Positions 42,787-51,538 of a DNA stretch of 64,000 nucleotides are shown in pieces. The position numbers were made by a program, and so were the translations under genes. The stretch's first letter is position 1; each line of letters opens with the position of its first letter. Origin of the DNA: Fusibacillus kribbianus (lineage in GTDB: Bacteria; Bacillota; Clostridia; Lachnospirales; Lachnospiraceae); contig NZ_JASGBQ010000006.1 in the NCBI RefSeq assembly GCF_030053595.1, forward strand, positions 39,473-103,472, in the 5' to 3' direction. The notes under the pieces were generated by a model that saw nothing but the letters and a program-made list of their open reading frames with translations, was not told where the DNA came from and did not search any database.

Positions 42787-44022
42787 ATGGCAGCAGTGAA
42801 GCCCTTTTTGTGTATCCGCCCGGAGGCCTCGGTGGTTTCCCGGGTGGCGGCCCTTCCCTATGATGTGTACAGCCGGGCAGAGGCAAAGGCGGAGGTTCAG
42901 AGAGAACCTCTTTCCTTCCTTCGGATCGACCGGGCGGAAAGTCAGTTTTCCGACGATGTGGATACGTATGCCGACTGTGTCTATGAGAAGGCCAGGGAGC
43001 TTTTGGACGGTATGATAACCGACGGGCTCCTTATAAAGGACGAAACCCCCTGTTATTATATTTATCGGCTGACTATGGACGGGCGGGCCCAGACAGGCAT
43101 TGTGGCCTGCTCCTCCATTGACGATTATGCCGACGGCACTATCCGGAAGCATGAGAATACGAGAGCTGACAAGGAGCTGGACAGGATCCGCCACGTGGAT
43201 GCCTGTGATGCCCAGACCGGTCCGATTTTCCTGGCCTATCGGTCCAGAGAGGAGATCAATGCTCTGGTGGCGGAGGTCATGAACGAGTCCCCTCTTTATG
43301 ATTTCCTGGCCGATGACGGCGTGGGGCATACCGTATGGAGAATCAGTGAACCGGGACGGGTGAAGGCGCTGGAGGAGAGTTTTTCCAAAGTGCCCAATAC
43401 CTACATTGCCGACGGCCATCACCGGGCTGCATCGGCGGTGAAGGTCGGCTTTAAGCGCAGGGAGGAAAATCCCGGTTACCGGGGGGATGAGCCCTACAAT
43501 TACTTTCTGTCGGTGCTGTTCCCCGACGATGAGCTTTTCATCATGGATTACAACCGGGTGGTGAAGGATCTGAACGGTCTTTCCGAAGCAGAATTTCTGG
43601 ACCGGATCACTGAGAGTTTCCAGGTGCAGCAGATGGGAACAGAGCCCTGGAAGCCGGAGAAAAAGGGTCAGTTTGGCATGTTCCTTTCCGACTGCTGGTA
43701 CTGTCTGACGACAAAGCGGCCCATGAGCGGGGATCCGGTGGAGGATCTGGACGTATCGGTGCTGCAGGAAACGCTGCTGGCGCCTGTTCTGGGTATCGGC
43801 GATCCCAGAACCGACAGCCGGATCGCTTTCATCGGCGGGATCCGCGGCCTTTCGGAGCTGGAGCGCCGCTGTCATACGGATATGAAGGTGGCTTTTTCCA
43901 TGTATCCCACCTCCATCGGCGAGCTTTTCCAGGTGGCGGACGCGTCCCGGCTGATGCCTCCGAAATCCACATGGTTTGAGCCCAAGCTGAGAAGCGGGAT
44001 CTTTATACATAAGTTGTCGTAG
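42787..44022 (+). CDS. DUF1015 family protein in the serine operon
   Basis: 411-residue cytoplasmic protein of the DUF1015 family. The conserved motifs are ALPYDVYS (22-29), RKHENTRADKE (120-130) and DGHHRAAS (209-216). The His/Arg-rich loops resemble the ParB/sulfiredoxin-like nucleotide-binding fold that also includes the archaeal free-serine kinase SerK. Its place 11 nt after serA, with no serB in the window, suggests it handles serine or phosphoserine, but this is not shown. Start ATG with AAGGAGAAG upstream. A double terminator ends the operon. Confidence 0.85.
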   Translation: MAAVKPFLCIRPEASVVSRVAALPYDVYSRAEAKAEVQREPLSFLRIDRAESQFSDDVDTYADCVYEKARELLDGMITDGLLIKDETPCYYIYRLTMDGRAQTGIVACSSIDDYADGTIRKHENTRADKELDRIRHVDACDAQTGPIFLAYRSREEINALVAEVMNESPLYDFLADDGVGHTVWRISEPGRVKALEESFSKVPNTYIADGHHRAASAVKVGFKRREENPGYRGDEPYNYFLSVLFPDDELFIMDYNRVVKDLNGLSEAEFLDRITESFQVQQMGTEPWKPEKKGQFGMFLSDCWYCLTTKRPMSGDPVEDLDVSVLQETLLAPVLGIGDPRTDSRIAFIGGIRGLSELERRCHTDMKVAFSMYPTSIGELFQVADASRLMPPKSTWFEPKLRSGIFIHKLS

Positions 44023-44023
44023 A

Positions 44024-44092
44024 AAACGGCGGAGGAAAACGGATCGATTTGACCGCCGTTTAAAAAGGGGCAGCCATGGAGGCTGCCCCTTT
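44024..44092 (+). terminator. Tandem terminator of the serine operon
   Basis: Two hairpins follow the DUF1015 stop: AAACGGCGG/CCGCCGTTT (44024-44032 with 44053-44061) and a perfect 12-bp stem (44064-44075 with 44081-44092) ending in TTT. Confidence 0.75.
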
Positions 44093-44141
44093 GTCGCATT
44101 TAAGGAAATGAAGAAATTCTTTGAAAGGCCGGGGGAACGAA

Positions 44142-45863
44142 ATGAAGGAAGAATGGAGAGTTTACGGGAAAAAAGCAGACTTTAAGGGACTTTCCCAGCA
44201 TCTTGGCATCGATCAGGTGACGGCGCGGATCATCCGGAACCGGAATGTGGAGAGCGGTGAGGAGATTTATGCCTACCTTTACGGAGGCTTATCTGACAGC
44301 CCTTCTCCTTTTCTCCTGAAGGACATGGATGAAACGGTGGATATCCTGGGAAACAAGATCCACGACGGGAAACCGGTCCGGATCATCGGAGATTATGATG
44401 TGGACGGAGTCTGTGCCACTTATATTCTGGTGACAGCGCTTAAGCGTCTGGGAGCTGTCGTGGATTACGACATTCCGGACCGGGTGAAGGACGGCTACGG
44501 GATCAATGTGAACATCATCGAGCGGGCAGCTGATGACGGAATCGATACGCTGCTCACCTGTGACAACGGCATTGCGGCCTGGAGCCAGATCACCTATGCC
44601 AGATCTCTGGGAATGACGGTGCTGGTTACAGATCACCATGAGGTTCCCTTTGATGGGGAGGGGGAGGGAAAGACAGAGGTCCTTCCGCCTGCTGATGCAG
44701 TCATCAATCCTCATCAGGCAGCCTGCCCCTATCCCTTTAAGCTGCTTTGCGGCGCGGCTGTTGCCTACAAGCTGGCAGCGGCTCTTTATGAGACCTGGAA
44801 TATTCCTGAAGAGGAGCTTTCTCCCTTTGTGGAGGCGGCGGCCCTGGCTACTGTGGGAGATGTGATGGTCCTTCAGGGGGAGAACCGGATCCTGGTGAAG
44901 GAGGGCTTAAAACGGATGGCTCATTCCCGGATCCCGGGCCTGAATGCTCTTATGGAGGTCAACGGGCTGGATCCCCGAAAGCTGGGCAGTTATCATCTTG
45001 GCTTTGTCATCGGTCCCTGCCTCAATGCCGGCGGCAGGCTGGACACGGCAAAGAAATCTCTGGCGCTGTTTCTGGCAGAAGGACAGGAGGCAGAGGCCCT
45101 TGCCTGGGAGCTCAAGGAGTTGAATGATCAGCGGAAGGATATGACTGCAAAAAATGTGGAAGCAGGTATCTATTATATAGAAGAAACAGGGATCAAAGAC
45201 GATCCTGTCTATGTGGTCTATCTGCCGGACTGCCATGAGAGCCTGGCGGGAATTGTGGCCGGAAAGCTGCGGGAGCGGTATCAGCATCCGGTCTTTGTGA
45301 TCACAAAGGCGGCCTCGGGCCTGAAGGGCTCCGGGCGGAGTATTCCTTCCTATTCTATGTATGAGCGCCTGGCAGCCTGCCGGGAATATCTGACGGCCTT
45401 CGGCGGCCATCCTATGGCGGCGGGGCTCTCTCTGCCGGAAGAGAATCTGGAGCCTTTGCGGGCGGCTCTCAATGAAAACAGCGGTCTTTCGGAACCGGAT
45501 TTTGTGAAACGACTGTGGATCGATGTGCCCATGCCTTTTGAGTATGTGACGGAGAAGCTGATCGAGGAATTCAGGCTTCTGGAGCCCTTTGGAAATGGCA
45601 ATGAGAAGCCGCTGTTCGCCCAGAAAAACCTGACTGTGAGGACAAAGAACCTTTTTGGGAAAAACAGAAACGTGCTGAAGCTTCTTCTTTCTGATGAAAT
45701 GGGGAGGAATATTCCCGCAGTTCTGTTTCAGGATGCAGAAAAGGCGGAGGAGCGGCTGTTTTGCGGAGAGAAGATTTCCGTGGCCTATTATCCCGACATC
45801 AATGAATATATGGGGAGACGGAGCCTGCAGATGGTGATCCAGAGCTGGTTTCCCGCAGAGTAG
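44142..45863 (+). CDS. recJ: Single-stranded-DNA-specific exonuclease RecJ
   Basis: 573-residue 5'-3' exonuclease for recombination and mismatch repair. The DHH-family metal motifs are DYDVDG (84-89), CDNG (140-143) and DHH (164-166); GGRLDTAKK and SGRSIPSY form the DHHA1 part. The C-terminal OB-like region ends at GRRSLQMVIQSW. ATG 44142 follows GGGGGAACGA; a TTG-initiated extension to 44121 is less likely. It precedes apt, as in many Clostridia. Confidence 0.95.
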   Translation: MKEEWRVYGKKADFKGLSQHLGIDQVTARIIRNRNVESGEEIYAYLYGGLSDSPSPFLLKDMDETVDILGNKIHDGKPVRIIGDYDVDGVCATYILVTALKRLGAVVDYDIPDRVKDGYGINVNIIERAADDGIDTLLTCDNGIAAWSQITYARSLGMTVLVTDHHEVPFDGEGEGKTEVLPPADAVINPHQAACPYPFKLLCGAAVAYKLAAALYETWNIPEEELSPFVEAAALATVGDVMVLQGENRILVKEGLKRMAHSRIPGLNALMEVNGLDPRKLGSYHLGFVIGPCLNAGGRLDTAKKSLALFLAEGQEAEALAWELKELNDQRKDMTAKNVEAGIYYIEETGIKDDPVYVVYLPDCHESLAGIVAGKLRERYQHPVFVITKAASGLKGSGRSIPSYSMYERLAACREYLTAFGGHPMAAGLSLPEENLEPLRAALNENSGLSEPDFVKRLWIDVPMPFEYVTEKLIEEFRLLEPFGNGNEKPLFAQKNLTVRTKNLFGKNRNVLKLLLSDEMGRNIPAVLFQDAEKAEERLFCGEKISVAYYPDINEYMGRRSLQMVIQSWFPAE

Positions 45864-45894
45864 AAGACTTGTCCCATAATGGGGAGATTACCGG

Positions 45895-45923
45895 TTGCCA
45901 ATCTGCCGGTGGGATACTATAAT
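45895..45923 (+). promoter_or_regulatory. apt promoter
   Basis: TTGCCA (45895-45900), a 17-bp spacer and TATAAT (45918-45923), 52 bp before the apt start. A short dyad ACCGG/CCGGT (45890-45910) overlaps it. Confidence 0.7.
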
Positions 45924-45974
45924 AAAAATGTATGCGGAAAGATCAGGCCGCAATAAGAAACGGAGGGTAAAAGA

Positions 45975-46499
45975 ATGAAGAAAATAGAAGAATATGTGAG
46001 AAGTATTCCGGATTTCCCGGAGCCGGGAATCATTTTCCGCGATGTTACATCCATCCTTCAGGATGCGGACGGCCTTCATCTGGCCATCGATCTTCTGCAG
46101 GACACCCTTAAGGATGTGGATTTTGACGTGGTGGTGGGACCGGAATCCAGAGGTTTCATATTTGGCGTGCCTGTTGCCTATAATCTTCACAAAGCCTTTG
46201 TTCCCGTCAGAAAGAAGGGAAAGCTGCCCTGTGAGACGGTGGAAATGGAGTACGATCTGGAGTACGGCAGCGCCGTCATCGAGATGCACAAGGATTCTAT
46301 CAAGCCCGGACAGAGGGTGGTGATCATTGACGATCTGATCGCAACCGGCGGTACCATCGAGGCTATCATCAAGCTGGTGGAGAGCCTTGGCGGTGAGGTG
46401 GTAAAGATCAGCTTTGTGATGGAGCTTGCAGGTCTCAAAGGCCGTGAGAGACTTTCCGGCTATGATGTGTCCAGCGTGATCCGCTATGAAGGAAAATAA
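45975..46499 (+). CDS. apt: Adenine phosphoribosyltransferase
   Basis: 174-residue purine salvage enzyme making AMP from adenine and PRPP. The start MKKIEEYVRSIPDFPEPGII and FRDVTSILQD are typical, VVGPESRGFIFG follows, and the PRPP loop is VVIIDDLIATGGT. Length is normal. CGGAGGGTAA precedes the ATG. Own promoter at 45895; ktrB starts 4 nt after its stop codon, so these unrelated genes are co-transcribed. Confidence 0.96.
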   Translation: MKKIEEYVRSIPDFPEPGIIFRDVTSILQDADGLHLAIDLLQDTLKDVDFDVVVGPESRGFIFGVPVAYNLHKAFVPVRKKGKLPCETVEMEYDLEYGSAVIEMHKDSIKPGQRVVIIDDLIATGGTIEAIIKLVESLGGEVVKISFVMELAGLKGRERLSGYDVSSVIRYEGK

Positions 46500-46502
46500 T
46501 AT

Positions 46503-47885
46503 ATGGAAGAGAGAATAATTTCTCCAAGGCGAAAGAGAGGGCTTTCGACCACCAGGATCATTGCACTCGGCTTCGTGGCGGCGATCCTGGCGGGGGCGGT
46601 GATCCTGATGCTTCCCGTCTCTTCTGCCGACGGGACCTGGACCCGGCCCATTGACGCCCTGTTTACGGCTACCACCAGTATCTGCGTGACGGGTCTGGTG
46701 ACGGTGACCACGGCGGTTCACTGGAGCCTGTTCGGCCAGATTGTGATTTTGATCCTGGCGCAGCTGGGCGGTCTCGGAGTCATTACCGTGACCATGTGTG
46801 TGCTGATCCTTCTCGGAAAACGGATCACCCTGAAGGACCGCATGCTGATTCAGGAGACCTACAGTACAGATACCTTATCCGGCCTGGCCAGGCTGGTGGT
46901 GCGGATCGTAAAGGGTACCTTTCTTCTGGAGGGGCTTGGCGTGATCGGCTATGCGACGGTATTTATTCCCGAGTTCGGCTTCTGGCCGGGACTCTGGAAA
47001 TCCATCTTCAACGCAGTTTCGGCCTTCTGCAATGCGGGAATGGACGTGGTGGGGGAGGCAAGCCTGCGGGCGTATGTAAATAATCCTATCATCAATATCA
47101 CGACCATGGTTCTGGTAATCCTTGGAGGCCTGGGGTTTGTGGTCTGGTGGAACCTTCTGGATGCCTGGAAAAAACGAAAGGAAAAAAACAGGGGGTTTGT
47201 CATGGGACTCAGCCTTCATACCAAGCTGGTTCTTGTGATGACGGCTGTGCTGCTCCTCGGCGGAGCGCTGCTCTTTTTCCTGTTTGAACAGGGCAATCCT
47301 GACACCATCGGAGAGATGGGATTGGGAGACAAGATCATGGCCTCTGTGTTCCAGTCGGTGACAACGAGAACAGCCGGCTTTGAGACCATTCCTCAGGCGA
47401 ATCTGACGGAGGGCTCGACTCTATTGACGATGATCCTCATGGTGATCGGCGGATCTCCGGCAGGTACGGCCGGCGGTATCAAAACCACTACAGTGGGGAT
47501 CCTGATCCTCATGATCCTGTCGACCATCCGGGGTAAGAAGGAAACGGAGTTTATGAGGCGCCGCATCTCTGCGGAGGCAGGGCGGACGGCCCTGACCGTG
47601 GTGGGACTGGCTTTTATGGTGGTGGTCACCGCGTCGCTGCTTTTGTTTGCCAGCGACGGCCTCGGTTTCCAGGATACCCTCTATGAGGTGGCCTCAGCCA
47701 TGGGCACGGTGGGGCTGACAAGAGGAATCACTGCCGGCCTGTCCACAGCAGGAAAGCTGGTGATCATTGTTGTCATGTATATCGGCCGTATCGGTCCTGT
47801 GACGGTGGCCTTTGCGCTGGCCATGAAGCGGAAGGGAAAGGATGCCAATTTCTCACTTCCGGAGGAACGGGTGTTGATTGGATAG
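46503..47885 (+). CDS. ktrB: TrkH/KtrB family potassium transporter
   Basis: 460-residue membrane protein with eight membrane segments and four selectivity-filter repeats. The filter strands are visible as TTSICVTGLVTV (~57-68), AFCNAGMDVVG, SVTTRTAGFETI and MGTVGLTRGITAG. It takes up K+ (often with Na+) and works with the cytoplasmic ring protein KtrA encoded next. Position directly after apt suggests shared transcription. Symbol given by homology class; a TrkH name would be equally acceptable. Confidence 0.92.
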   Translation: MEERIISPRRKRGLSTTRIIALGFVAAILAGAVILMLPVSSADGTWTRPIDALFTATTSICVTGLVTVTTAVHWSLFGQIVILILAQLGGLGVITVTMCVLILLGKRITLKDRMLIQETYSTDTLSGLARLVVRIVKGTFLLEGLGVIGYATVFIPEFGFWPGLWKSIFNAVSAFCNAGMDVVGEASLRAYVNNPIINITTMVLVILGGLGFVVWWNLLDAWKKRKEKNRGFVMGLSLHTKLVLVMTAVLLLGGALLFFLFEQGNPDTIGEMGLGDKIMASVFQSVTTRTAGFETIPQANLTEGSTLLTMILMVIGGSPAGTAGGIKTTTVGILILMILSTIRGKKETEFMRRRISAEAGRTALTVVGLAFMVVVTASLLLFASDGLGFQDTLYEVASAMGTVGLTRGITAGLSTAGKLVIIVVMYIGRIGPVTVAFALAMKRKGKDANFSLPEERVLIG

Positions 47886-47993
47886 AAAGAAATAATTATC
47901 TATGAAAAGAAATAAAAAAATTTCCTGACAGAAACGATTGCAGATAGAATCGACAGAATAATCAAGCCGATGAAGAATGAGAGAGGGAGACAA

Positions 47994-48644
47994 ATGGCAA
48001 AAAAAGAATTTGCGGTGTTTGGACTGGGAGAGTTTGGAAGCAGCATTGCCATCGCGCTGGAGGAAAACGGCTGCCAGGTCCTGGCCGTTGACAGCAACCA
48101 AGAAAAGGTCCAGGAGATCTCAGCTTATGTGACCCATGCGGCCTGCGCCAATGTGGCGGATCAGGCGGTGGTCCGGTCGCTGGGGATCCACAATATGGAC
48201 GGCGTGATCGTGGGAATTGGTGAGAATCTGGAATCCAGTATTATGGCGACCATCTGTGCCAAGGAGTGCGGTGTTCCCTATGTGCTGGCCAAGGCCAACA
48301 GCGATATCCATGCCACCGTGTTGAAGCGGGTGGGAGCAGATCAGGTGATCTTTCCCGAGAAGGCCACGGGCATCCGTCTCGGACGAAACCTGGCCTCGGG
48401 AAATTTCCTGGAAACCATCGAGCTTTCCAAGAAGTTCAGCATGGTGGAGATCGAGGTGCCGAAGAAGTGGATCGGGAAAACCATCCGGGAACTGAATCTT
48501 CGGAGTAAGGGGATCAATATCATTGCAAGAAAGGGCGATCTGGAGGACCTGGTCCTTATCGTGGATCCGGACAGCGTCATCCAGGGTTCTGAGACCTTTA
48601 TTATTATCGGAAGCAACAAGGATCTGGAGCGGGAGCTTTTATGA
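47994..48644 (+). CDS. ktrA: KtrA-type potassium channel regulatory subunit
   Basis: 216 residues. The RCK_N Rossmann domain (~1-125) binds ATP/ADP through FGLGEFGSSIAIAL (GxGxxG) and the acidic end of strand 2, AVDSN. RCK_C (~135-216) is the usual site of cyclic-di-AMP inhibition in Firmicutes. It gates KtrB. ATG 47994 follows AGAGGGAGAC; an upstream in-frame ATG at 47970 has no site. The stop overlaps the next gene by 4 nt (ATGA). Confidence 0.93.
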   Translation: MAKKEFAVFGLGEFGSSIAIALEENGCQVLAVDSNQEKVQEISAYVTHAACANVADQAVVRSLGIHNMDGVIVGIGENLESSIMATICAKECGVPYVLAKANSDIHATVLKRVGADQVIFPEKATGIRLGRNLASGNFLETIELSKKFSMVEIEVPKKWIGKTIRELNLRSKGINIIARKGDLEDLVLIVDPDSVIQGSETFIIIGSNKDLERELL

Positions 48645-49423
48645 GGATCGAGAGCAGCAAAAGCGGGCAGGTGAAGCATGTGGCGGCCCTGCAGAAAAAG
48701 GCAAAATACAGGAGAGAGCAGGGGGCCTTTGTGGTGGAAGGACTGAAAATGGTCCTGGAGGCTCCGGCGAACCGGGTGATTTCCATCTACGCCTCCGATT
48801 CTTTTGTGAATCAGGGAGGACGGGAGCTTTTAGCCGGACGTTCTTTCACGGAAGTGTCAGACAGTGCCTTCCGGGCCATGGCCGACACCCAGACGCCTCA
48901 GGGGGTCCTGGCTGTCATAAAATCCATGGCCTGGGCTGAGAGGGATCTGTACAGGGGAGGAGCGGAGCCGCCGCTTTTAATGATTCTGGAGAATCTTCAG
49001 GATCCCGGAAATCTTGGGACCATTATAAGGGCCGGCGAGGGCGCCGGTGTGACCGGGGTCATTATGAGCAGGGAAACGGTGGATATCTACAATCCGAAGG
49101 TGATCCGTTCCACGATGGGTTCCATTTACCGCGTTCCCTTTGTCGTGTCTGAGGACCTTCCGGGGGTTCTTTCCAGGTGCCGGCAGGCAGGGATCGTTTC
49201 CTACGCAGCCCATCTGAGGGGAGAAAAAAACTATGAGGAAGCAAACTACCGGGGACCGTCGGCATTCCTGATCGGAAATGAGGCTGCGGGGCTTTCGAAG
49301 GAGCTTTCCGACGCTGCAGATTTTCTTGTAAAAATTCCTATGAAGGGCGCGGTAGAGTCCTTAAATGCGGCAATTGCAGCATCTGTTTTTATGTACGAAA
49401 CAGCCCGTCAAAGACGGGCATAA
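48641..49423 (+). CDS. SpoU/TrmH family RNA 2'-O-methyltransferase
   Basis: 260-residue SPOUT methyltransferase. An N-terminal RNA-binding substrate domain (~1-95) is followed by the SpoU catalytic knot: motif 1 ENLQDPGNLGTIIRAGEGAG, motif 2 FLIGNEAAGLS and motif 3 VKIPMKGAVESLNAAIAASV. It methylates a ribose in rRNA (23S more often than tRNA for this length and domain order). It overlaps ktrA by 4 nt. The target nucleotide is not assignable. Confidence 0.9.
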   Translation: MRIESSKSGQVKHVAALQKKAKYRREQGAFVVEGLKMVLEAPANRVISIYASDSFVNQGGRELLAGRSFTEVSDSAFRAMADTQTPQGVLAVIKSMAWAERDLYRGGAEPPLLMILENLQDPGNLGTIIRAGEGAGVTGVIMSRETVDIYNPKVIRSTMGSIYRVPFVVSEDLPGVLSRCRQAGIVSYAAHLRGEKNYEEANYRGPSAFLIGNEAAGLSKELSDAADFLVKIPMKGAVESLNAAIAASVFMYETARQRRA

Positions 49424-49430
49424 AAGGGAA

Positions 49431-49458
49431 AAAACGGGGCTTTGGGGCCTCGTTTTTT
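49431..49458 (+). terminator. Terminator of the ktr-SpoU operon
   Basis: AACGGGGC (49433-49440) pairs with GCCTCGTT (49447-49454), one G-U, followed by TTTT. Confidence 0.75.
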
Positions 49459-49465
49459 CTGAAAG

Positions 49466-49515
49466 GGCCGCGGAGGTCCAAAGCACATGATATAGTGCTG
49501 AGGACTCCCGCGGCC
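49466..49515 (+). other. Long GC-rich hairpin
   Basis: A 14-bp near-perfect stem (49466-49479 with 49502-49515; one mismatch, one wobble) continues into an inner AGCAC/GTGCT stem (49482-49486 with 49495-49499). It lies between the terminator and the WalR-type region, in the 362-bp gap before the 3D gene. It could be a second terminator or the end of a short RNA. Confidence 0.5.
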
Positions 49516-49534
49516 TTCTATATGTGGTGGAAGA

Positions 49535-49551
49535 TGTAACAAATTCTTTAC
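49535..49551 (+). promoter_or_regulatory. Degenerate WalR-like direct repeat
   Basis: TGTAAC-N5-CTTTAC: the first half fits the WalR half-site TGTWAH, the second has two mismatches. It lies 110 bp upstream of the -35 of the 3D gene. Confidence 0.35.
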
Positions 49552-49660
49552 AATTTGATGGGCGGGAATTTTGTCGAAAAACAGAAAAATTTGGAAATGG
49601 GAGAGAAGTGGTGGAAAGGAACTAAAAATAGGCTGAAAAAAAGAGCAAAGTGGGAAACAG

Positions 49661-49711
49661 TTGACAAAATAAAAAGTTGGTGCTATGATGGCGGTGTAAC
49701 AAAGTTGTAAC
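49661..49711 (+). promoter_or_regulatory. Promoter of the 3D gene with perfect WalR box
   Basis: TTGACA (49661-49666), a 17-bp spacer and TATGAT (49684-49689). Directly after it TGTAAC-N5-TGTAAC (49695-49711) matches the WalR (YycF) consensus TGTWAH-N5-TGTWAH in all twelve positions. It covers the expected transcription start, where WalR would be expected to repress. An inverted GTTACA lies at 49758-49763. Confidence 0.75.
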
Positions 49712-49785
49712 AATTCGAATATTGGCTTAATATTTAGGCCCATATCCGGGGGAAATTGTTACAGCAGGAAACAAGGAGGTATACA

Positions 49786-51390
49786 ATGTTAACCAAAAAG
49801 AAAAGCATCGTTTCATGCTTTGTTGCAGGTGCATTGCTTTGTACTCTGACTCCCTGCAGGGATCTGATGGCGGCAGCCGCAGGAGACACTCTGACTGTGG
49901 CATCAGCAGAAATCAGCCTGGGATCCGGCCTGGGGGCACAAGACATCAGGAAGACCTCACTGGAAGAGAACATACGAGAAATTGTAATAAAGAGTACAGA
50001 GAAGGGCAGTCAGCAGTCTGTCGGGCCGGAAACGGCTGCGGCGCGGATTGCCGGAGCATCTGTGGCAGGCGGTGCCGCCGATTTTGGCTGGGCGGTACAG
50101 AACGATCAGCTCGGACAGACGACAAAGCAGTCGGCTGAAAATACGAAAGAAACGACTGGAGCTGAATTGCAGAATATGTCGGCTGCGGCACAGGATAACG
50201 GAGCGCTGACGGCACAGGCTGCAGAGGCCGGACAGGAACAGGGCGCACAGGCTGTTGCCCCCGAGCTGCAGAACAAGGCTGTTACGACTGTGGACACATA
50301 TCAGAATATCCGTCAGGAGCCCTCTGAGGAGAGCGAGATCGTCGGACGTCTCTATGAGGGAAGTGCCGGTGATATCCTTGAGACAGGAGACGGCTGGACG
50401 AAGATTTCATCCGGCGGCGTCGAGGGCTGGGTACACAATGAATATATTGTGTCCGGAGAAGCAGCACAGGCCTTTGCCGAGGAAACTCTGGAGCTGGTGG
50501 CGACGGTGAAGGAAGACGGCGTGCGGGTAAGAGCAGGCGCTTCCGTGGATTCCACCTGGATCGGAGTTGTCAATGGCGGCGAGGTTTACAGGCTGGTGCC
50601 GGAAGAGACGGCGGAAGAAGCAGAAGAGACGGAAGAAAGCAGTGAGACTGCTGAGACGAAGGAAACGGAGACTTCTGCGGCAGCGGAAACAGGAGAAAGT
50701 CAGAAGGAGACCGCACAGGCTTCGGGTGCTGAGACGGCAAGCTGTTCCGGCGAGGCTTTGGAGGCTGTGGCAGAGACTGTGACGGAGACCGTTCCCGTAC
50801 AGGGAGCTGCTCTTCAGACAGAGGGCCAGACAGATCCGGCTCAGAGCGCAGAGAGCCTCGAAGCGGCAGAGCTTCAGTGGGTAAAGATCGTTTACGAAGA
50901 TGATACAGAAGGCTATGTGTGTGCAGATTATGTGACCACCTCATTCCGTCTTGGCGAGGCCAAGTCCATGGAGCAGGTCCGTGCGGAGGAGGAAGCTAAG
51001 GCACAGGCTAAGGCACAGGCAGAAAAGGAAGCAGCACAGGCTGAGAAAAAGAGCAGCCAGTCTGCGGCCGCCGAGTCCGGTTCTGGCTGGGTATCCCTCG
51101 GCGAGTTCAAGATCACTGCATACTGCGGCGGAGCATGCTGCAACGGTAAGTGGGCAGGTACCACAGCTTCAGGGGCAACCCCTTCTGAGGGACGCACGAT
51201 TGCTGTGGCACCCTGGATCATTCCCTATGGTACACAGGTCAAGATCGAAGGCCTGGACGGCGTTTATGTGGCGGAGGATACCGGCGGCTTTGCAAACAGC
51301 AACCCGTATCAGATCGATCTGTTCATCGCGGATCATTCCCGTACCGGAAGCTGGGGCGTGAGATACAGAGAGGTCTGGGTTAAGCGGTAA
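49786..51390 (+). CDS. Secreted SH3-3D domain cell-wall protein
   Basis: 534 residues. A signal peptide (~1-31, KKKSIVSCFVAGALLC region) precedes a low-complexity Ala/Gln/Glu/Thr region. A bacterial SH3 domain lies at ~167-222 (VDTYQNIRQEPSEESEIVG, GWVHNEYIV). A second SH3 starts at ~238 and is interrupted at about 273-360 by an acidic Glu/Thr/Ser/Ala insertion, then resumes with LQWVKIVYEDD. A basic-acidic coiled stretch follows, and a C-terminal 3D double-psi barrel (~434-534) carries the Asp residues in AEDTGG and IDLFIADH. 3D proteins such as YocH and RpfB-like factors cut or remodel peptidoglycan. AAGGAGGT is 5 nt from ATG 49786. A WalR box at the promoter fits wall homeostasis. Confidence 0.88.
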   Translation: MLTKKKSIVSCFVAGALLCTLTPCRDLMAAAAGDTLTVASAEISLGSGLGAQDIRKTSLEENIREIVIKSTEKGSQQSVGPETAAARIAGASVAGGAADFGWAVQNDQLGQTTKQSAENTKETTGAELQNMSAAAQDNGALTAQAAEAGQEQGAQAVAPELQNKAVTTVDTYQNIRQEPSEESEIVGRLYEGSAGDILETGDGWTKISSGGVEGWVHNEYIVSGEAAQAFAEETLELVATVKEDGVRVRAGASVDSTWIGVVNGGEVYRLVPEETAEEAEETEESSETAETKETETSAAAETGESQKETAQASGAETASCSGEALEAVAETVTETVPVQGAALQTEGQTDPAQSAESLEAAELQWVKIVYEDDTEGYVCADYVTTSFRLGEAKSMEQVRAEEEAKAQAKAQAEKEAAQAEKKSSQSAAAESGSGWVSLGEFKITAYCGGACCNGKWAGTTASGATPSEGRTIAVAPWIIPYGTQVKIEGLDGVYVAEDTGGFANSNPYQIDLFIADHSRTGSWGVRYREVWVKR

Positions 51391-51435
51391 AACAAAAACC
51401 AGTGAGACAGACAACAGAATATGGAGAAATTAAGG

Positions 51436-51464
51436 GAACCGGTGCCTGGGCGCCGGTTCTTTTT
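51436..51464 (+). terminator. Terminator of the 3D gene
   Basis: A 10-bp GC-rich stem (51436-51445 with 51450-51459, one G-U) is followed by TTTTT. Confidence 0.85.
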
Positions 51465-51538
51465 GCTTGTAATAGCGGAGAAAATGGGTTATACTGTTTC
51501 TGTAAAGTACTGCGCTTTTGATGAAAGGAGTGTGTGCT

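Noticed and set aside
49690..49786. Cyclic-di-AMP riboswitch before the 3D gene
   Set aside because: Such riboswitches often precede wall hydrolases, but the leader is only ~90 nt, too short, and lacks the conserved blocks.
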